Origin: Tessaracoccus rhinocerotis
GTDB taxonomy: Bacteria; Actinomycetota; Actinomycetes; Propionibacteriales; Propionibacteriaceae
Reading direction: 5' to 3'
DNA length: 64,000 bases
Assembly: GCF_007197885.1 (NCBI RefSeq)
Contig: NZ_VKKG01000001.1
Coordinates: 310,001 to 374,000 of the forward strand
Shown piece after piece: positions 37,517 through 46,056 of the stretch. How positions within the stretch are numbered: position 1 is the stretch's first letter; the number at the start of each line of letters is the position of its first letter. The notes below the pieces were generated by a model that ran no database searches, was not told where the DNA came from, and saw only the letters and a list, made by a program, of their open reading frames with translations. The translations under genes were made by a program, and so were the position numbers.

Positions 37517-37717
37517 ATGGCCGAGATTCCAGACCCCGTCGCAAAACTCCGGCGCTGGGAGGCCGCCGGCGCCAACTGGCGCGTGGCCTCCCGGGCCGAG
37601 GGCACGCTGAGGATCGAGCTCGTGACCTGCACGGGCGACGAGGTGGTCGAGGTGCTGGCCTCGGCGGACCCGAGGCTGTTGGAGTTCGTGGGCGAGCGGA
37701 TCTCGAACCAGGGCTGA
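37517..37717 (+). CDS. Small hypothetical protein, 66 residues
   Basis: A soluble, mixed alpha/beta-like small protein beginning MAEIPDPVAKLRRWEAAGANWRV, with a central strand-rich part (LRIELVTCTGDEVVEVL) and a C-terminal helix. I do not recognise a family. The codon use matches neighbours. It starts 69 bases from the divergent radical SAM start and ends 38 bases before the squalene-cyclase-like gene. Confidence 0.6.
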   Translation: MAEIPDPVAKLRRWEAAGANWRVASRAEGTLRIELVTCTGDEVVEVLASADPRLLEFVGERISNQG

Positions 37718-37755
37718 GGGGTGCGTGCGACCCGGTTCGGACGTAGCGTTGCACC

Positions 37756-38718
37756 ATGGACGACGAAGAGGTCGTGGAGTGGCTGCTGGACTCCGATCCC
37801 GCACTGCGCTGGCAGGTGGAGCGGGACCTGTCCGGCGCACCGGAGGAGACCTGGCGGGCAACACGGTCCCGTGTCGCGACGCAGGGCCACGGCGCGGAAC
37901 TGCTGGCGAGACAGGATCCTGACGGGCAGTGGGCCGGGGGCGCGTACTTCCCCGCCGACGTCACGGAGGCGGACTTCGCCGACGACGGCCAACCCTGGAC
38001 CGCCACCACCTGGTCCCTGTTCTCCCTCAGGGATTGGGGGGTGGAGCCCGAGGCCCTCGGGGACACCGCGGAGCGGCTGGCGCGCAACTCCAGGTGGGAG
38101 TACGAGAACCTGCCCTACTGGGACGGCGAGGTGGACGTCTGCATCAACGCGTTGACGCTCGCCAACGGTGCGTGGCTGGGGGTGGACGTCACAAGGATCG
38201 CCAGTTGGTTCCCCGAGCACCAGCTCGACGACGGCGGCTGGAACTGCGAGTGGGTGCAGGGCTCGCGGCGATCGTCGTTCCACTCCACACTGAACGCGTT
38301 GAAGGGGCTGCTGGACCACGAGCGGATCACCGGTGGCAGCGACGAGCTGCGGGCGGCGCGTCGGCGGGGGGAGGAGTACCTCCTCGAACGCGGGCTGATG
38401 CACCGCCTCTCCGACGGCGAGGCCGTCGGGCCGTTCGTGGCCCGGTTCACCCACCCGCCGCGGCACGTCTACAGCGCGCTGAACGCGGCCGACTACTTCC
38501 GGGACGCCTCGCTGCTGGCGGGCAGCGCCCCCGACCCGCGGCTGGCGGGGGCGGTGGACCTGATCGCCTCCAGGCGTCGCCCGGACGGGACCTGGGCACG
38601 CGACTACGTGCTGCCGGGGCGGGTCTGGTTCGACGTCGACGGCCCGGCCGGGGAGCCGTCGAAGTGGGTGACGCTCAGCGCGCTGCGTGTGCTGCGCTGG
38701 TGGGAGTCGGCCCTGTGA
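37756..38718 (+). CDS. Squalene-cyclase/prenyltransferase-fold protein
   Basis: A 320-residue soluble protein built of helical repeats of the (alpha/alpha)6 barrel type seen in terpene cyclases: DPDGQWAGGAYFPAD, LDDGGWNCEW, SSFHSTLNALKGL and RRPDGTWARDYV are QW-like repeats. The aspartate-rich catalytic motif of true squalene-hopene cyclases (DXDD) is not seen and the protein is half their length. No isoprenoid genes lie nearby. It may be a binding protein or an enzyme on another substrate. Confidence 0.7.
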   Translation: MDDEEVVEWLLDSDPALRWQVERDLSGAPEETWRATRSRVATQGHGAELLARQDPDGQWAGGAYFPADVTEADFADDGQPWTATTWSLFSLRDWGVEPEALGDTAERLARNSRWEYENLPYWDGEVDVCINALTLANGAWLGVDVTRIASWFPEHQLDDGGWNCEWVQGSRRSSFHSTLNALKGLLDHERITGGSDELRAARRRGEEYLLERGLMHRLSDGEAVGPFVARFTHPPRHVYSALNAADYFRDASLLAGSAPDPRLAGAVDLIASRRRPDGTWARDYVLPGRVWFDVDGPAGEPSKWVTLSALRVLRWWESAL

Positions 38719-38767
38719 GGCGCGCCTGCGCGGCGTGCCGCGGACGGCCTCGCCCGCGGTGGGGCTC

Positions 38768-39892
38768 TCAGATGGCGCGGTCGGCGGCCGGGGCCGAGCG
38801 CCTCACGATCCCACGTCGTCGGGCGAGGACCTCGATGACCACGCCTGCGGCCACGAGCAGCACCAGCTGGATCAGCACCTCGGGTCCGGCGACGCCCTCG
38901 CTGCGGTCGAAGATCCCGCCCCACTCCTGGAACGGGACGAAGGCCAGCCCGAGGAGGTTGTTGGCCGCGTGCATCGCGACGGCGGCCTCCAGGCCACCCG
39001 TGCGCCAGGTCAGGTGGCAGAACAGCAACCCCATGCAGAAGTAGACGAGGTTCAGCCATGGGTCGGCGGCGCTGTGGAGCAGCACGAACACGAGGCTGCT
39101 GACGACGGCGCCCAGCGCGAGCCCCAACAAGCGGTGCGGGAGCAGGGCACCCACTGCCCGGAACAGGACTCCTCTGACCAGGTACTCCTCCCCCGCCGCC
39201 TGGAAAGGCGTCACGAGGAGGATTGCCAGGAGGAGCAGCGGCCAGCCCGGCTGCGGGGCGAGGTTGAGTCCGTCCCAGCCCACGAGGGCCAACTCGACGG
39301 CGGTCAGGAGGCCCACCGCGACGATCGAGATCCCGAAGCAGGTGAGCATCCAACGCCACCGGACCCGACCGACCACCGAGCTCAGGAAGCCCGGCGGCTG
39401 CCCGACGATGCGTTGCAGCAGGAACGACAGCGCCACCATCAGGCCCAGCGCCACGCTGTTGGCGACGAACACCGCCTGCGAGATCTCGCCCTCGAGGAGT
39501 CCCGCCAGCACCTCGTCGATCGTGGTGCCGGAGGTGGCGATGTCGTAGAAGATGCCTGCGGCCGAGACCAGGAGCGAGATCAGGAGGAAGCCGACCGCCC
39601 CGAGCAGCACCGCGACCAGCGGCTTCCACACCGGGACGCCCGGGGTCCGCCAGAACTCCTGGTACTCCCGCGGCTGCGTGGGCAGTGCGGGTGGACGCAC
39701 CGCGATCGGCCGCTGGTACTGCACCGGCGGCGGGAACCCGGCGCGCAGCGGTTGCTGCACCGGGGGCGGGAACCCGGCGTGCGGCTGCTGCGCCGGCGGC
39801 CGCCACGTCCCGGGCGGTGCCCAGTTGCCGCCCGCCGGTGGCGGCGGCCCCGGCACACCACCGGGACCCGTCTCGGGGCCGGGTCCGGTCAC
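38768..39892 (-). CDS. CPBP family intramembrane metalloprotease
   Basis: A 374-residue protein. The first 85 residues are Pro/Gly/Gln-rich and cytoplasmic, with two near-copies of PPVQQPLRAGFPPPVQ-like text. About eight hydrophobic segments follow. The Abi/CPBP motifs are EEYLVRG (EExxxR), FVLLHS (FxxxH) and HAANN (HxxxN/D), all present. Related to Rce1 proteases, some of which protect against bacteriocins. The start is a GTG at 39892 overlapping the ndk stop in a GTGA. Confidence 0.86.
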   Translation of the reverse strand: MTGPGPETGPGGVPGPPPPAGGNWAPPGTWRPPAQQPHAGFPPPVQQPLRAGFPPPVQYQRPIAVRPPALPTQPREYQEFWRTPGVPVWKPLVAVLLGAVGFLLISLLVSAAGIFYDIATSGTTIDEVLAGLLEGEISQAVFVANSVALGLMVALSFLLQRIVGQPPGFLSSVVGRVRWRWMLTCFGISIVAVGLLTAVELALVGWDGLNLAPQPGWPLLLLAILLVTPFQAAGEEYLVRGVLFRAVGALLPHRLLGLALGAVVSSLVFVLLHSAADPWLNLVYFCMGLLFCHLTWRTGGLEAAVAMHAANNLLGLAFVPFQEWGGIFDRSEGVAGPEVLIQLVLLVAAGVVIEVLARRRGIVRRSAPAADRAI

Positions 39893-40296
39893 CGGCCCGG
39901 GAACCAGAGCGCGATCTCCTTGGCCGCGGACTCGACGGAGTCGGAGCCGTGGACGCAGTTCTCGCGGGTGGAGGTGGCGAAGTCGGCGCGGATCGTGCCC
40001 GCCGCAGCCTTGCTCGGGTCGGTGGCGCCGTTGATCTCACGGACGCGGGCGACGGCGTCGTCACCCTGGAGGATCCCTGCGACCAGCGGCCCCGATGTCA
40101 TGAAGACCCGCAGCGGCGGGTAGAAGTCACGCTCGAGGTGCTCGACGTAGTGGCGGTCGGAGAACTCACCGTCGATGGTGCGCTGCTCCAGCGCGACGAT
40201 CCGCAGGCCGGCGTCCTCGTACCGGGCGAGGATGTTGCCCACGTGGCCGCCGGCTACGGCGTCGGGCTTGATGATTACGAAGGTCTGCTCAGCCAT
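39889..40296 (-). CDS. ndk: Nucleoside diphosphate kinase
   Basis: A 135-residue enzyme that moves the gamma phosphate of ATP to other nucleoside diphosphates through a phospho-His. The active-site His is in ENCVHGSDS, preceded by RADFA. The part before it (RDFYPPLRVFMTSGPLVAGILQGDDAV) is slightly divergent from the usual RPFF. It lies eight bases after the DUF4233 gene, in the folC-DUF4233-ndk order common in actinobacteria. Confidence 0.95.
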   Translation of the reverse strand: MAEQTFVIIKPDAVAGGHVGNILARYEDAGLRIVALEQRTIDGEFSDRHYVEHLERDFYPPLRVFMTSGPLVAGILQGDDAVARVREINGATDPSKAAAGTIRADFATSTRENCVHGSDSVESAAKEIALWFPGR

Positions 40297-40304
40297 TGCG
40301 CTCC

Positions 40305-40655
40305 TCACGCTCCATCGCCGGCGGGGCGATTGTCCAACCGCTTGCCCAGCACGAACGACATGATCCAGATCAATGCGAACACAATACCCATGGCATACAT
40401 CCAGGGCGTCAGCAGCCCCAGCGCCACGGCGGCCGCCTGGGCTGCCCAGCCGAACCAGTAGCCCCAGCCCCTGCGCAGTCCCATCGAGCCCAGGAGTGCG
40501 AGCACCGACGCGGCAGTGGTCCACGCCACGGCCGCCGCCACCGAGACGCCCGAGATCTGGACCATCCCCGCGAACGCGAGCCAGAACACGATGATCTCGA
40601 AGACCAGGACGGACATCAGTGCCGAGCGGATCGGATTGTTGGGTGAAAGCGTCAC
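40305..40655 (-). CDS. DUF4233 membrane protein
   Basis: A 116-residue membrane protein with four hydrophobic segments, beginning NPIRSALMSVLVFEIIVFWLAFAGMV. This small family is typically encoded between folC and ndk in actinobacteria and has no known role. The GTG at 40655 overlaps the folC stop in a GTGA. Confidence 0.85.
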   Translation of the reverse strand: MTLSPNNPIRSALMSVLVFEIIVFWLAFAGMVQISGVSVAAAVAWTTAASVLALLGSMGLRRGWGYWFGWAAQAAAVALGLLTPWMYAMGIVFALIWIMSFVLGKRLDNRPAGDGA

Positions 40656-42001
40656 AGCACGTCCACCGCCCGGTCGTCGCCCTCGGAGACCAGCAGGTCA
40701 CGCGCCTCGCCGGCGGCGATCACGGAACCCGCGACCAGCACGCCCGAGTGCGAACCCGCAGAGTCAGCAAGCATGGTGGCCAGTTCGATGGCGTCGGCCA
40801 TGCGCCCGGCGCGGTGGACGCGGGCCGGGTTCCAGATCTCCTCGGCCAGCTCGGCCAGTTCGTCAACGTCCATGGCCCTCGGCGAGTTGGCGGTCCGGGT
40901 GATGACCACCTGCTCCATCTGCTCGGAGAAGATCTTCAGGACGGCCTCCGCGTCCTTGTCCTGCATCATCGCAACCACTCCAACGAGCGGCGCGAACGCG
41001 AACGACTCGGCCACGGCGTCGATCGTGGCGCGGGCGGCATGCGGGTTGTGGGCCGTGTCCACCACGATGGCGGGCGAGCGCCGGACGAGTTCCAGGCGGG
41101 CCGGCGCCTCAACGGCCCCGAGTCCTTCCTTGACGATCTCCGGGTTGAGCGGCTTGCCGCCGAGGAACGCCTCGACGGCCGCGACGGCGAGCGCCGCGTT
41201 GCGTCCCATGTGCTCGCCGAACAGCGGCAGGAACACGTCCCCGACCGCGCCGCTGACCGTGTCGATGCGCAGCAGCTGCCCACCTACGGCGACGGCGCGC
41301 TCGAGCAGCGAGAAGTCCACGCCCTCGGCCCGCACCTGCGCCCCGACCTCGACGGCACGGGCCAGCAGCACCTTCGCCGCCTCCGGATCCTGGCCGGCGA
41401 GGACTGCGGTGCTGCCCTGCTTGATGATGCCCGCCTTCTCCGCGGCCACCTCTGTGAGGTTCTTGCCCAGGATGTGGGTGTGGTCCAGCGCGACCGGACA
41501 GATGACCGAGACCTTGGGCGTGACCACGCTGGTGGCGTCCCAGCGCCCGCCCAGGCCGACCTCGACGACGGCGACGTCGACCGGTGCGTCGGCGAAGGCC
41601 GCGTAGGCCATGCCCGTGATGACCTCGAAGAAGGTCATGTCCACGCCGTCGTGCCCCTGCTGGTCCACCATCTGCACGAACGGCTCGATCTCGTGCCAGA
41701 CCTCCCCGAAGCGCTCCTCGCTGATGGGTTCGCCGTCGATGCTGATCCGCTCCCGGGCATGGCTCAGGTGCGGGCTGGCGAAGCGCCCGACGCGCAGGCC
41801 GGCCGCGCGCAGGAGGTAGTCGATCATGATGGCGGTGGAGCCCTTGCCGTTGGTGCCCGCCACCTGGATCACCGGGACCGTGTGCTGCGGGTCGCCCAGC
41901 AGGTCCATCAGGGCACTGATGCGCTTGAGGCTTGGGGCGACCCGGTGCTCGGGCCAGCGGCTCGTGAGTGCGGCGACGAGGTCCGCGTGAGACTGGTTCA
42001 T
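40652..42001 (-). CDS. folC: Folylpolyglutamate/dihydrofolate synthase FolC
   Basis: A 449-residue Mur-ligase-family enzyme that adds glutamate to folates. It has the P-loop VAGTNGKGST, the VEVGLGGRWDATSVV motif, the HTHILGKNLTEVAAEKAGIIK segment, and the C-terminal domain AHNPHA. The ATG at 42001 was chosen from its context (MNQSHADLVAALTSRWPEHR). In actinobacteria folC normally follows valS; here the DsbA-like gene and valS are divergent from it. Confidence 0.94.
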   Translation of the reverse strand: MNQSHADLVAALTSRWPEHRVAPSLKRISALMDLLGDPQHTVPVIQVAGTNGKGSTAIMIDYLLRAAGLRVGRFASPHLSHARERISIDGEPISEERFGEVWHEIEPFVQMVDQQGHDGVDMTFFEVITGMAYAAFADAPVDVAVVEVGLGGRWDATSVVTPKVSVICPVALDHTHILGKNLTEVAAEKAGIIKQGSTAVLAGQDPEAAKVLLARAVEVGAQVRAEGVDFSLLERAVAVGGQLLRIDTVSGAVGDVFLPLFGEHMGRNAALAVAAVEAFLGGKPLNPEIVKEGLGAVEAPARLELVRRSPAIVVDTAHNPHAARATIDAVAESFAFAPLVGVVAMMQDKDAEAVLKIFSEQMEQVVITRTANSPRAMDVDELAELAEEIWNPARVHRAGRMADAIELATMLADSAGSHSGVLVAGSVIAAGEARDLLVSEGDDRAVDVL

Positions 42002-42161
42002 GATGGAGGCAATCGTACCGGTCGGGGCGGGGAACCACTTCGGGCTGCCGCGCGTTGTTACTGGTGGTGCGGGATACTTGTTCGGACAACTATCCTGTCG
42101 TGGGTGCGCGGAACCGTGGCGCACCCGGTACGGCCGAGCAGCAAGGAACAGGAACGAGAAC

Positions 42162-42956
42162 ATGGCCAACAACTCAGGCCTCAGCAAGCGGGCGGCGCTG
42201 CGTCAGCAGCAGGAACTCGAGGAACGACGCAAGCGCAACTCCAGGATCCTGGGCTTCAGCCTGGGCGGCATCGGCCTCGTGGTCATCGTCATCCTGGCCA
42301 TAGTGATCGTCCAGACGCTCGGCCAGAACCGCGAGCAGACCGCCAGCCAGCAGACGCCCCCGAACGCCACCGAGGGCTTCGGCATCGAGATCGTCAGCCA
42401 GGACGCCGAGCCAGCCGAGGACGCACCCCACGTCGTCGTGTACGAGGACTTCCAGTGTCCTGCCTGCGCGGCCCGCGAGGAGGCATACGGCCCCGCGTTC
42501 CACGAACTGATCGACCGCGGCGAGATCACCTTGGAGATCCGCTACGCCACCTTCATGGAGATAAACGCCATGAACGACTCCTCAACCAACTCCTCCATGG
42601 CTGCGGCCGCGGCGGACGCCGTCGGCAAGTTCCGCGAGTACCACTCGCACGTGTACTCGCAGCAGTCCTCCAACGGCGCCGGCTACAGCGACCAGCAGCT
42701 GCGGGTCGACTTCCCCGCGGCCGTCGGCATTGAGGGCGAGGACCTCACCAAGTTTCAAGAACTCTACGACAGCAAGGCGTTCGCTGAGTTCGTCAAGAAC
42801 TCCAACGAGATGTTCAACGAGGAGCAGATCGGCTCCACGCCCACGTATCTCGTGGGTGACCAGCGGCTCGAGTTCTTTGACCAGGACACCCAGGAGGTCT
42901 TGATCCAGCCCACCCCCGATGACATCTTGCGCGCGATCGAGGAAACCATCGGCTGA
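42162..42956 (+). CDS. Membrane-anchored DsbA-family thioredoxin-fold protein
   Basis: A 264-residue protein with a basic cytoplasmic N-terminus, one membrane segment (about 30-53), then an extracytoplasmic thioredoxin fold. The active site is CPAC (C99, C102) in [17 protein letters not shown], and a cis-Pro loop is in GSTPTYLVG. It likely introduces or shuffles disulfide bonds in secreted proteins. The VKOR gene at 49822-50475 is a plausible partner for its reoxidation. Confidence 0.86.
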   Translation: MANNSGLSKRAALRQQQELEERRKRNSRILGFSLGGIGLVVIVILAIVIVQTLGQNREQTASQQTPPNATEGFGIEIVSQDAEPAEDAPHVVVYEDFQCPACAAREEAYGPAFHELIDRGEITLEIRYATFMEINAMNDSSTNSSMAAAAADAVGKFREYHSHVYSQQSSNGAGYSDQQLRVDFPAAVGIEGEDLTKFQELYDSKAFAEFVKNSNEMFNEEQIGSTPTYLVGDQRLEFFDQDTQEVLIQPTPDDILRAIEETIG

Positions 42957-42975
42957 TCCGTCGCCGCCACCTCAG

Positions 42976-43004
42976 CCGCCGTCCCAGACCGGGGCGGCGG
43001 TTTC
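42976..43004 (+). terminator. Terminator after the DsbA-like gene
   Basis: CCGCCGTCCC and the segment GGGGCGGCGG pair across a short AGACC loop with one mismatch, followed by TTTCGCTTT. It lies 20 bases after the stop and 36 bases before valS, so valS should have its own promoter. Confidence 0.7.
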
Positions 43005-43039
43005 GCTTTGCCCTTGCCGCGTTCACTAAGATCGCACGC

Positions 43040-45595
43040 ATGACTGCACACGACCAGCGCGGCCTGCCCGACAAGCCTGTCCTCGAAGGACTAGAGGCGA
43101 AGTGGAGCAAGGTCTGGCGCGACGAGAAGACGTACGCCTTCCAGCGGCCGGATTCCCGAGACGACGTATTCAGCATCGACACCCCGCCGCCGACGGTGTC
43201 GGGCTCGCTGCACGTCGGCCACGTGTTCAGCTACACCCACACCGACCTCGTGGCCCGCTACCAGCGCATGCGCGGCAAGCAGGTGTTCTACCCGATGGGC
43301 TGGGACGACAACGGCCTACCCACCGAGCGACGCGTCCAGAACTTCTACGGAGTGCGCTGCGACCCGAAGGTCCCCTACGAGCCGGACTTCACTCCCCCGG
43401 CCAAGCCGGACCCGAAGCGCCAGGTCCCGATCAGCCGCCGCAACTTCATCGACCTGTGCCACGAGCTGACGCAGGTGGACGAACAGGCCTTCGAGGACCT
43501 GTGGCGCACCCTCGGCCTGTCCGTGGACTGGGACACGCTCTACAGCACCATCTCCGCCGAGGCACAGGCCGTCGCGCAGAAGGCGTTCCTGCGCAACTGC
43601 CAGCGCGGCGAGGCGTACATGTCCTATGCCCCCACGATGTGGGACGTCACGTTCCAGACCGCCGTCGCGCAGGCCGAACTCGAGGCCCGCGAGTACGCGG
43701 GCCACTACCACCGCGTCGCGTTCCACCGCGACGGCGCCGACCCGGTCCACATCGAGACCACGCGCCCCGAGCTCCTCGTCAGCGTGTGCGCCCTGATCGC
43801 GCACCCCGACGACGAGCGCTACCAGGACATGTTCGGCACCACGGTGACCTCGCCCCTGTTCGGCGTGGAGATCCCCGTCCTGGCGCACCCCGACGCCGAG
43901 CCCGACAAGGGCGCCGGCATCGCGATGTGCTGCACCTTCGGCGACCTCACCGACGTCACCTGGTGGCGCGAGCTGGACCTGCCCACGCGCACCGTGATCG
44001 GCCGCGACGGCCGCTTCACCACCGAGACCCCCGAGTGGGTCGTCAACACCGAGGCGTACGAGCCGCTGGCCGGCAAGACCGTCTTCAGCGCCCGCGCGGC
44101 CACCGTCGAGGCCCTCAAGGCATCGGGTGACCTGGTCGGCGACCCCAAGCCCACCTCGCGCATGACGAACTTCTTCGAGAAGGGCGACAAGCCACTCGAG
44201 ATCGTCGCCACCCGCCAGTGGTACATCAGCAACGGTGGCCGCGACGAGGACCTCAAGGCCAAGCTGCTCTCCCGCGGCGGAGAGCTCGAGTGGACCCCGG
44301 AGCACATGCGCCACCGCTACGAGAACTGGGTGGGCGGCCTCAACGGCGACTGGCTGATCTCGCGGCAGCGCTTCTTCGGCGTGCCGTTCCCGCTCTGGTA
44401 CGCGCTGGACCTGGAGGGCGAGCCGGACTACGAGTCCCCGATCCTGGCCGACGAGTCCCAGCTGCCGATCGACCCGATGAGCCACGTGCCCCCGGGCTAC
44501 TCCGAGGAGCAGCGCGGGGTCCCCGGCGGCTTCATGGCAGACCCCGACGTCATGGACACCTGGGCGACGTCGTCGCTCACGCCCCAGATCGCCGGCGGCT
44601 GGGAGCGCGACCCGGAGCTGTTCGACCTGGTCTTCCCCATGGACGTCGCACCGCAGGCGCACGACATCATCCGGACCTGGCTGTTCAGCCGCGTGGTGCG
44701 CTCCAACTTCGAGCACGACTCGCTGCCGTGGAAGCGCGCCACCATCTCCGGGTTCGTCGTGGACCCCGACCGCAAGAAGATGAGCAAGTCCAAGGGCAAC
44801 GTGGTGGTCCCCACCGACATCCTGGACAAGTTCGGCTCCGACGCCGTGCGCTGGCGCGCCGCCATGGCACGGCCCGGGCTGGACTCACCGTTCGACGAGT
44901 CCCAGATGAAGGTCGGCCGCCGGCTCGCGATGAAGGTGCTCAACGCCGGGAAGTTCGTGCTCTCCATGGCCTCGGGATCGCCCGACATCGAGGCCGTGAC
45001 CAACCCGGTTGACAAGGCGCTGCTGGCGGCGCTGGCGGGTGTGGTCGAGGCCGCCACCCAGGCGTTCGAGGCGTTCGACTACACCACCGCGCTGGAGCGC
45101 ACGGAGACGTTCTTCTGGGCGTTCTGCGACGACTACCTCGAGCTGGTCAAGGAGCGCGCCTACGGCGCCCAGGGCGAGGCCGAGCAGGCGTCCGCCCAGG
45201 CGGCGCTCGGGCTCGCGCTGGACATCCAGCTGCGGCTGTTCGCACCGTTCCTGCCGTTCGTGGCCGAGGAGACGTGGAGCTGGACCCACGAGGGTTCCAT
45301 CCACCGCGCCCAGTGGCCGCTGCCGTCGGAGCTCACCGTCGACGGCGATCCCGCCCTCCTCGACGACGTCGCCGCCGCCTTGGTGACGGTGCGTGGCGCC
45401 AAGTCGAACGCCAAGGTCTCCATGAAGACCGAGGTGACCCGCGCCGCCTTCTCCGGGCCCGCCGACGTCATCGGACGGCTGCAGGAGATCGAGCCCGATC
45501 TGCGCGCCGTCGGCCGCATCACGGGCGAGGTGACGTGGGCCTCCGCCGACGGCAACCTCGCCGTGGACGTCGACCTGGTGGCCCCCGAGGCCTGA
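43040..45595 (+). CDS. valS: Valyl-tRNA synthetase
   Basis: An 851-residue class I enzyme. HVGH (58-61) is the HIGH motif and KMSKS (580-584) the second signature. The [23 protein letters not shown] segment and length fit the shorter form without the long C-terminal coiled coil. The editing domain lies about 190-340, and the tRNA-binding helical domain is after 640. Charges tRNA-Val in the cytoplasm. Confidence 0.96.
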   Translation: MTAHDQRGLPDKPVLEGLEAKWSKVWRDEKTYAFQRPDSRDDVFSIDTPPPTVSGSLHVGHVFSYTHTDLVARYQRMRGKQVFYPMGWDDNGLPTERRVQNFYGVRCDPKVPYEPDFTPPAKPDPKRQVPISRRNFIDLCHELTQVDEQAFEDLWRTLGLSVDWDTLYSTISAEAQAVAQKAFLRNCQRGEAYMSYAPTMWDVTFQTAVAQAELEAREYAGHYHRVAFHRDGADPVHIETTRPELLVSVCALIAHPDDERYQDMFGTTVTSPLFGVEIPVLAHPDAEPDKGAGIAMCCTFGDLTDVTWWRELDLPTRTVIGRDGRFTTETPEWVVNTEAYEPLAGKTVFSARAATVEALKASGDLVGDPKPTSRMTNFFEKGDKPLEIVATRQWYISNGGRDEDLKAKLLSRGGELEWTPEHMRHRYENWVGGLNGDWLISRQRFFGVPFPLWYALDLEGEPDYESPILADESQLPIDPMSHVPPGYSEEQRGVPGGFMADPDVMDTWATSSLTPQIAGGWERDPELFDLVFPMDVAPQAHDIIRTWLFSRVVRSNFEHDSLPWKRATISGFVVDPDRKKMSKSKGNVVVPTDILDKFGSDAVRWRAAMARPGLDSPFDESQMKVGRRLAMKVLNAGKFVLSMASGSPDIEAVTNPVDKALLAALAGVVEAATQAFEAFDYTTALERTETFFWAFCDDYLELVKERAYGAQGEAEQASAQAALGLALDIQLRLFAPFLPFVAEETWSWTHEGSIHRAQWPLPSELTVDGDPALLDDVAAALVTVRGAKSNAKVSMKTEVTRAAFSGPADVIGRLQEIEPDLRAVGRITGEVTWASADGNLAVDVDLVAPEA

Positions 45596-45608
45596 GGGCC
45601 GCCGTCGG

Positions 45609-45929
45609 GTGCCGAGCTTCCGGGTTACCACCGAGGTCCGCGACGTCCGCCCCGAGCACGCTCCCGAAGACGTCATGGAGGTGGGCCGCCGCGCCGTGCG
45701 CGCGCTGGCCCACCTCGACGACTCCTTCGTCGACGTGGCCCACGGCGTGCCATACGTCGCGCTGCGCTTCACAGTCCCCGCGAGCAGCCGGGACGACGAG
45801 CACCGCGCAGCCCTGGCCGTTGCGAAGTCGGTCTGGGACTCGATCGAGGGCCTCGCAGTCCTCGGCGGCGGACGACTGCACCGACGCGTCGGTGGCCGCT
45901 GGATCCCCGTCGGAGCGTCGGCCACCTGA
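45609..45929 (+). CDS. Conserved-looking hypothetical protein, 106 residues
   Basis: A small soluble protein starting GTG (MPSFRVTTEVRDVRPEHAPEDVMEVGRRAVRAL). It has an alternating strand/helix pattern with a hydrophobic core and no motif that I recognise. It follows valS by 13 bases and is probably cotranscribed with it. It ends just before a palindrome (45932-45952). Confidence 0.6.
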   Translation: MPSFRVTTEVRDVRPEHAPEDVMEVGRRAVRALAHLDDSFVDVAHGVPYVALRFTVPASSRDDEHRAALAVAKSVWDSIEGLAVLGGGRLHRRVGGRWIPVGASAT

Positions 45930-45931
45930 TC

Positions 45932-45952
45932 GGCAAGTAACGCTCACTTGCC
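45932..45952. promoter_or_regulatory. Inverted repeat before the secreted F5/8C protein gene
   Basis: GGCAAGT (45932-45938) and ACTTGCC (45946-45952) are perfect arms with a 7-base spacer. It could end the valS transcript or be an operator just upstream of the -35 of the next gene. Confidence 0.45.
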
Positions 45953-45973
45953 TTGATCGGTCCGCGGAATCAC

Positions 45974-46003
45974 TTGTACGCGACCCCGCTCGACGCCTAG
46001 CGT
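45974..46003 (+). promoter_or_regulatory. Possible promoter of the secreted protein
   Basis: TTGTAC (45974-45979) and TAGCGT (45998-46003) are separated by 18 bases, 53 bases before the start codon. Confidence 0.4.
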
Positions 46004-46056
46004 TCCGTCCCAGCCAGCAATCGCACACGGACGTGCGCAGCACCAGGAGGACCCGA

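Noticed and set aside
39700-39890. Proline-rich N-terminus of the CPBP protease as a misread start
   Set aside because: The GTGA overlap with ndk and the continuous codon bias support the long N-terminus.
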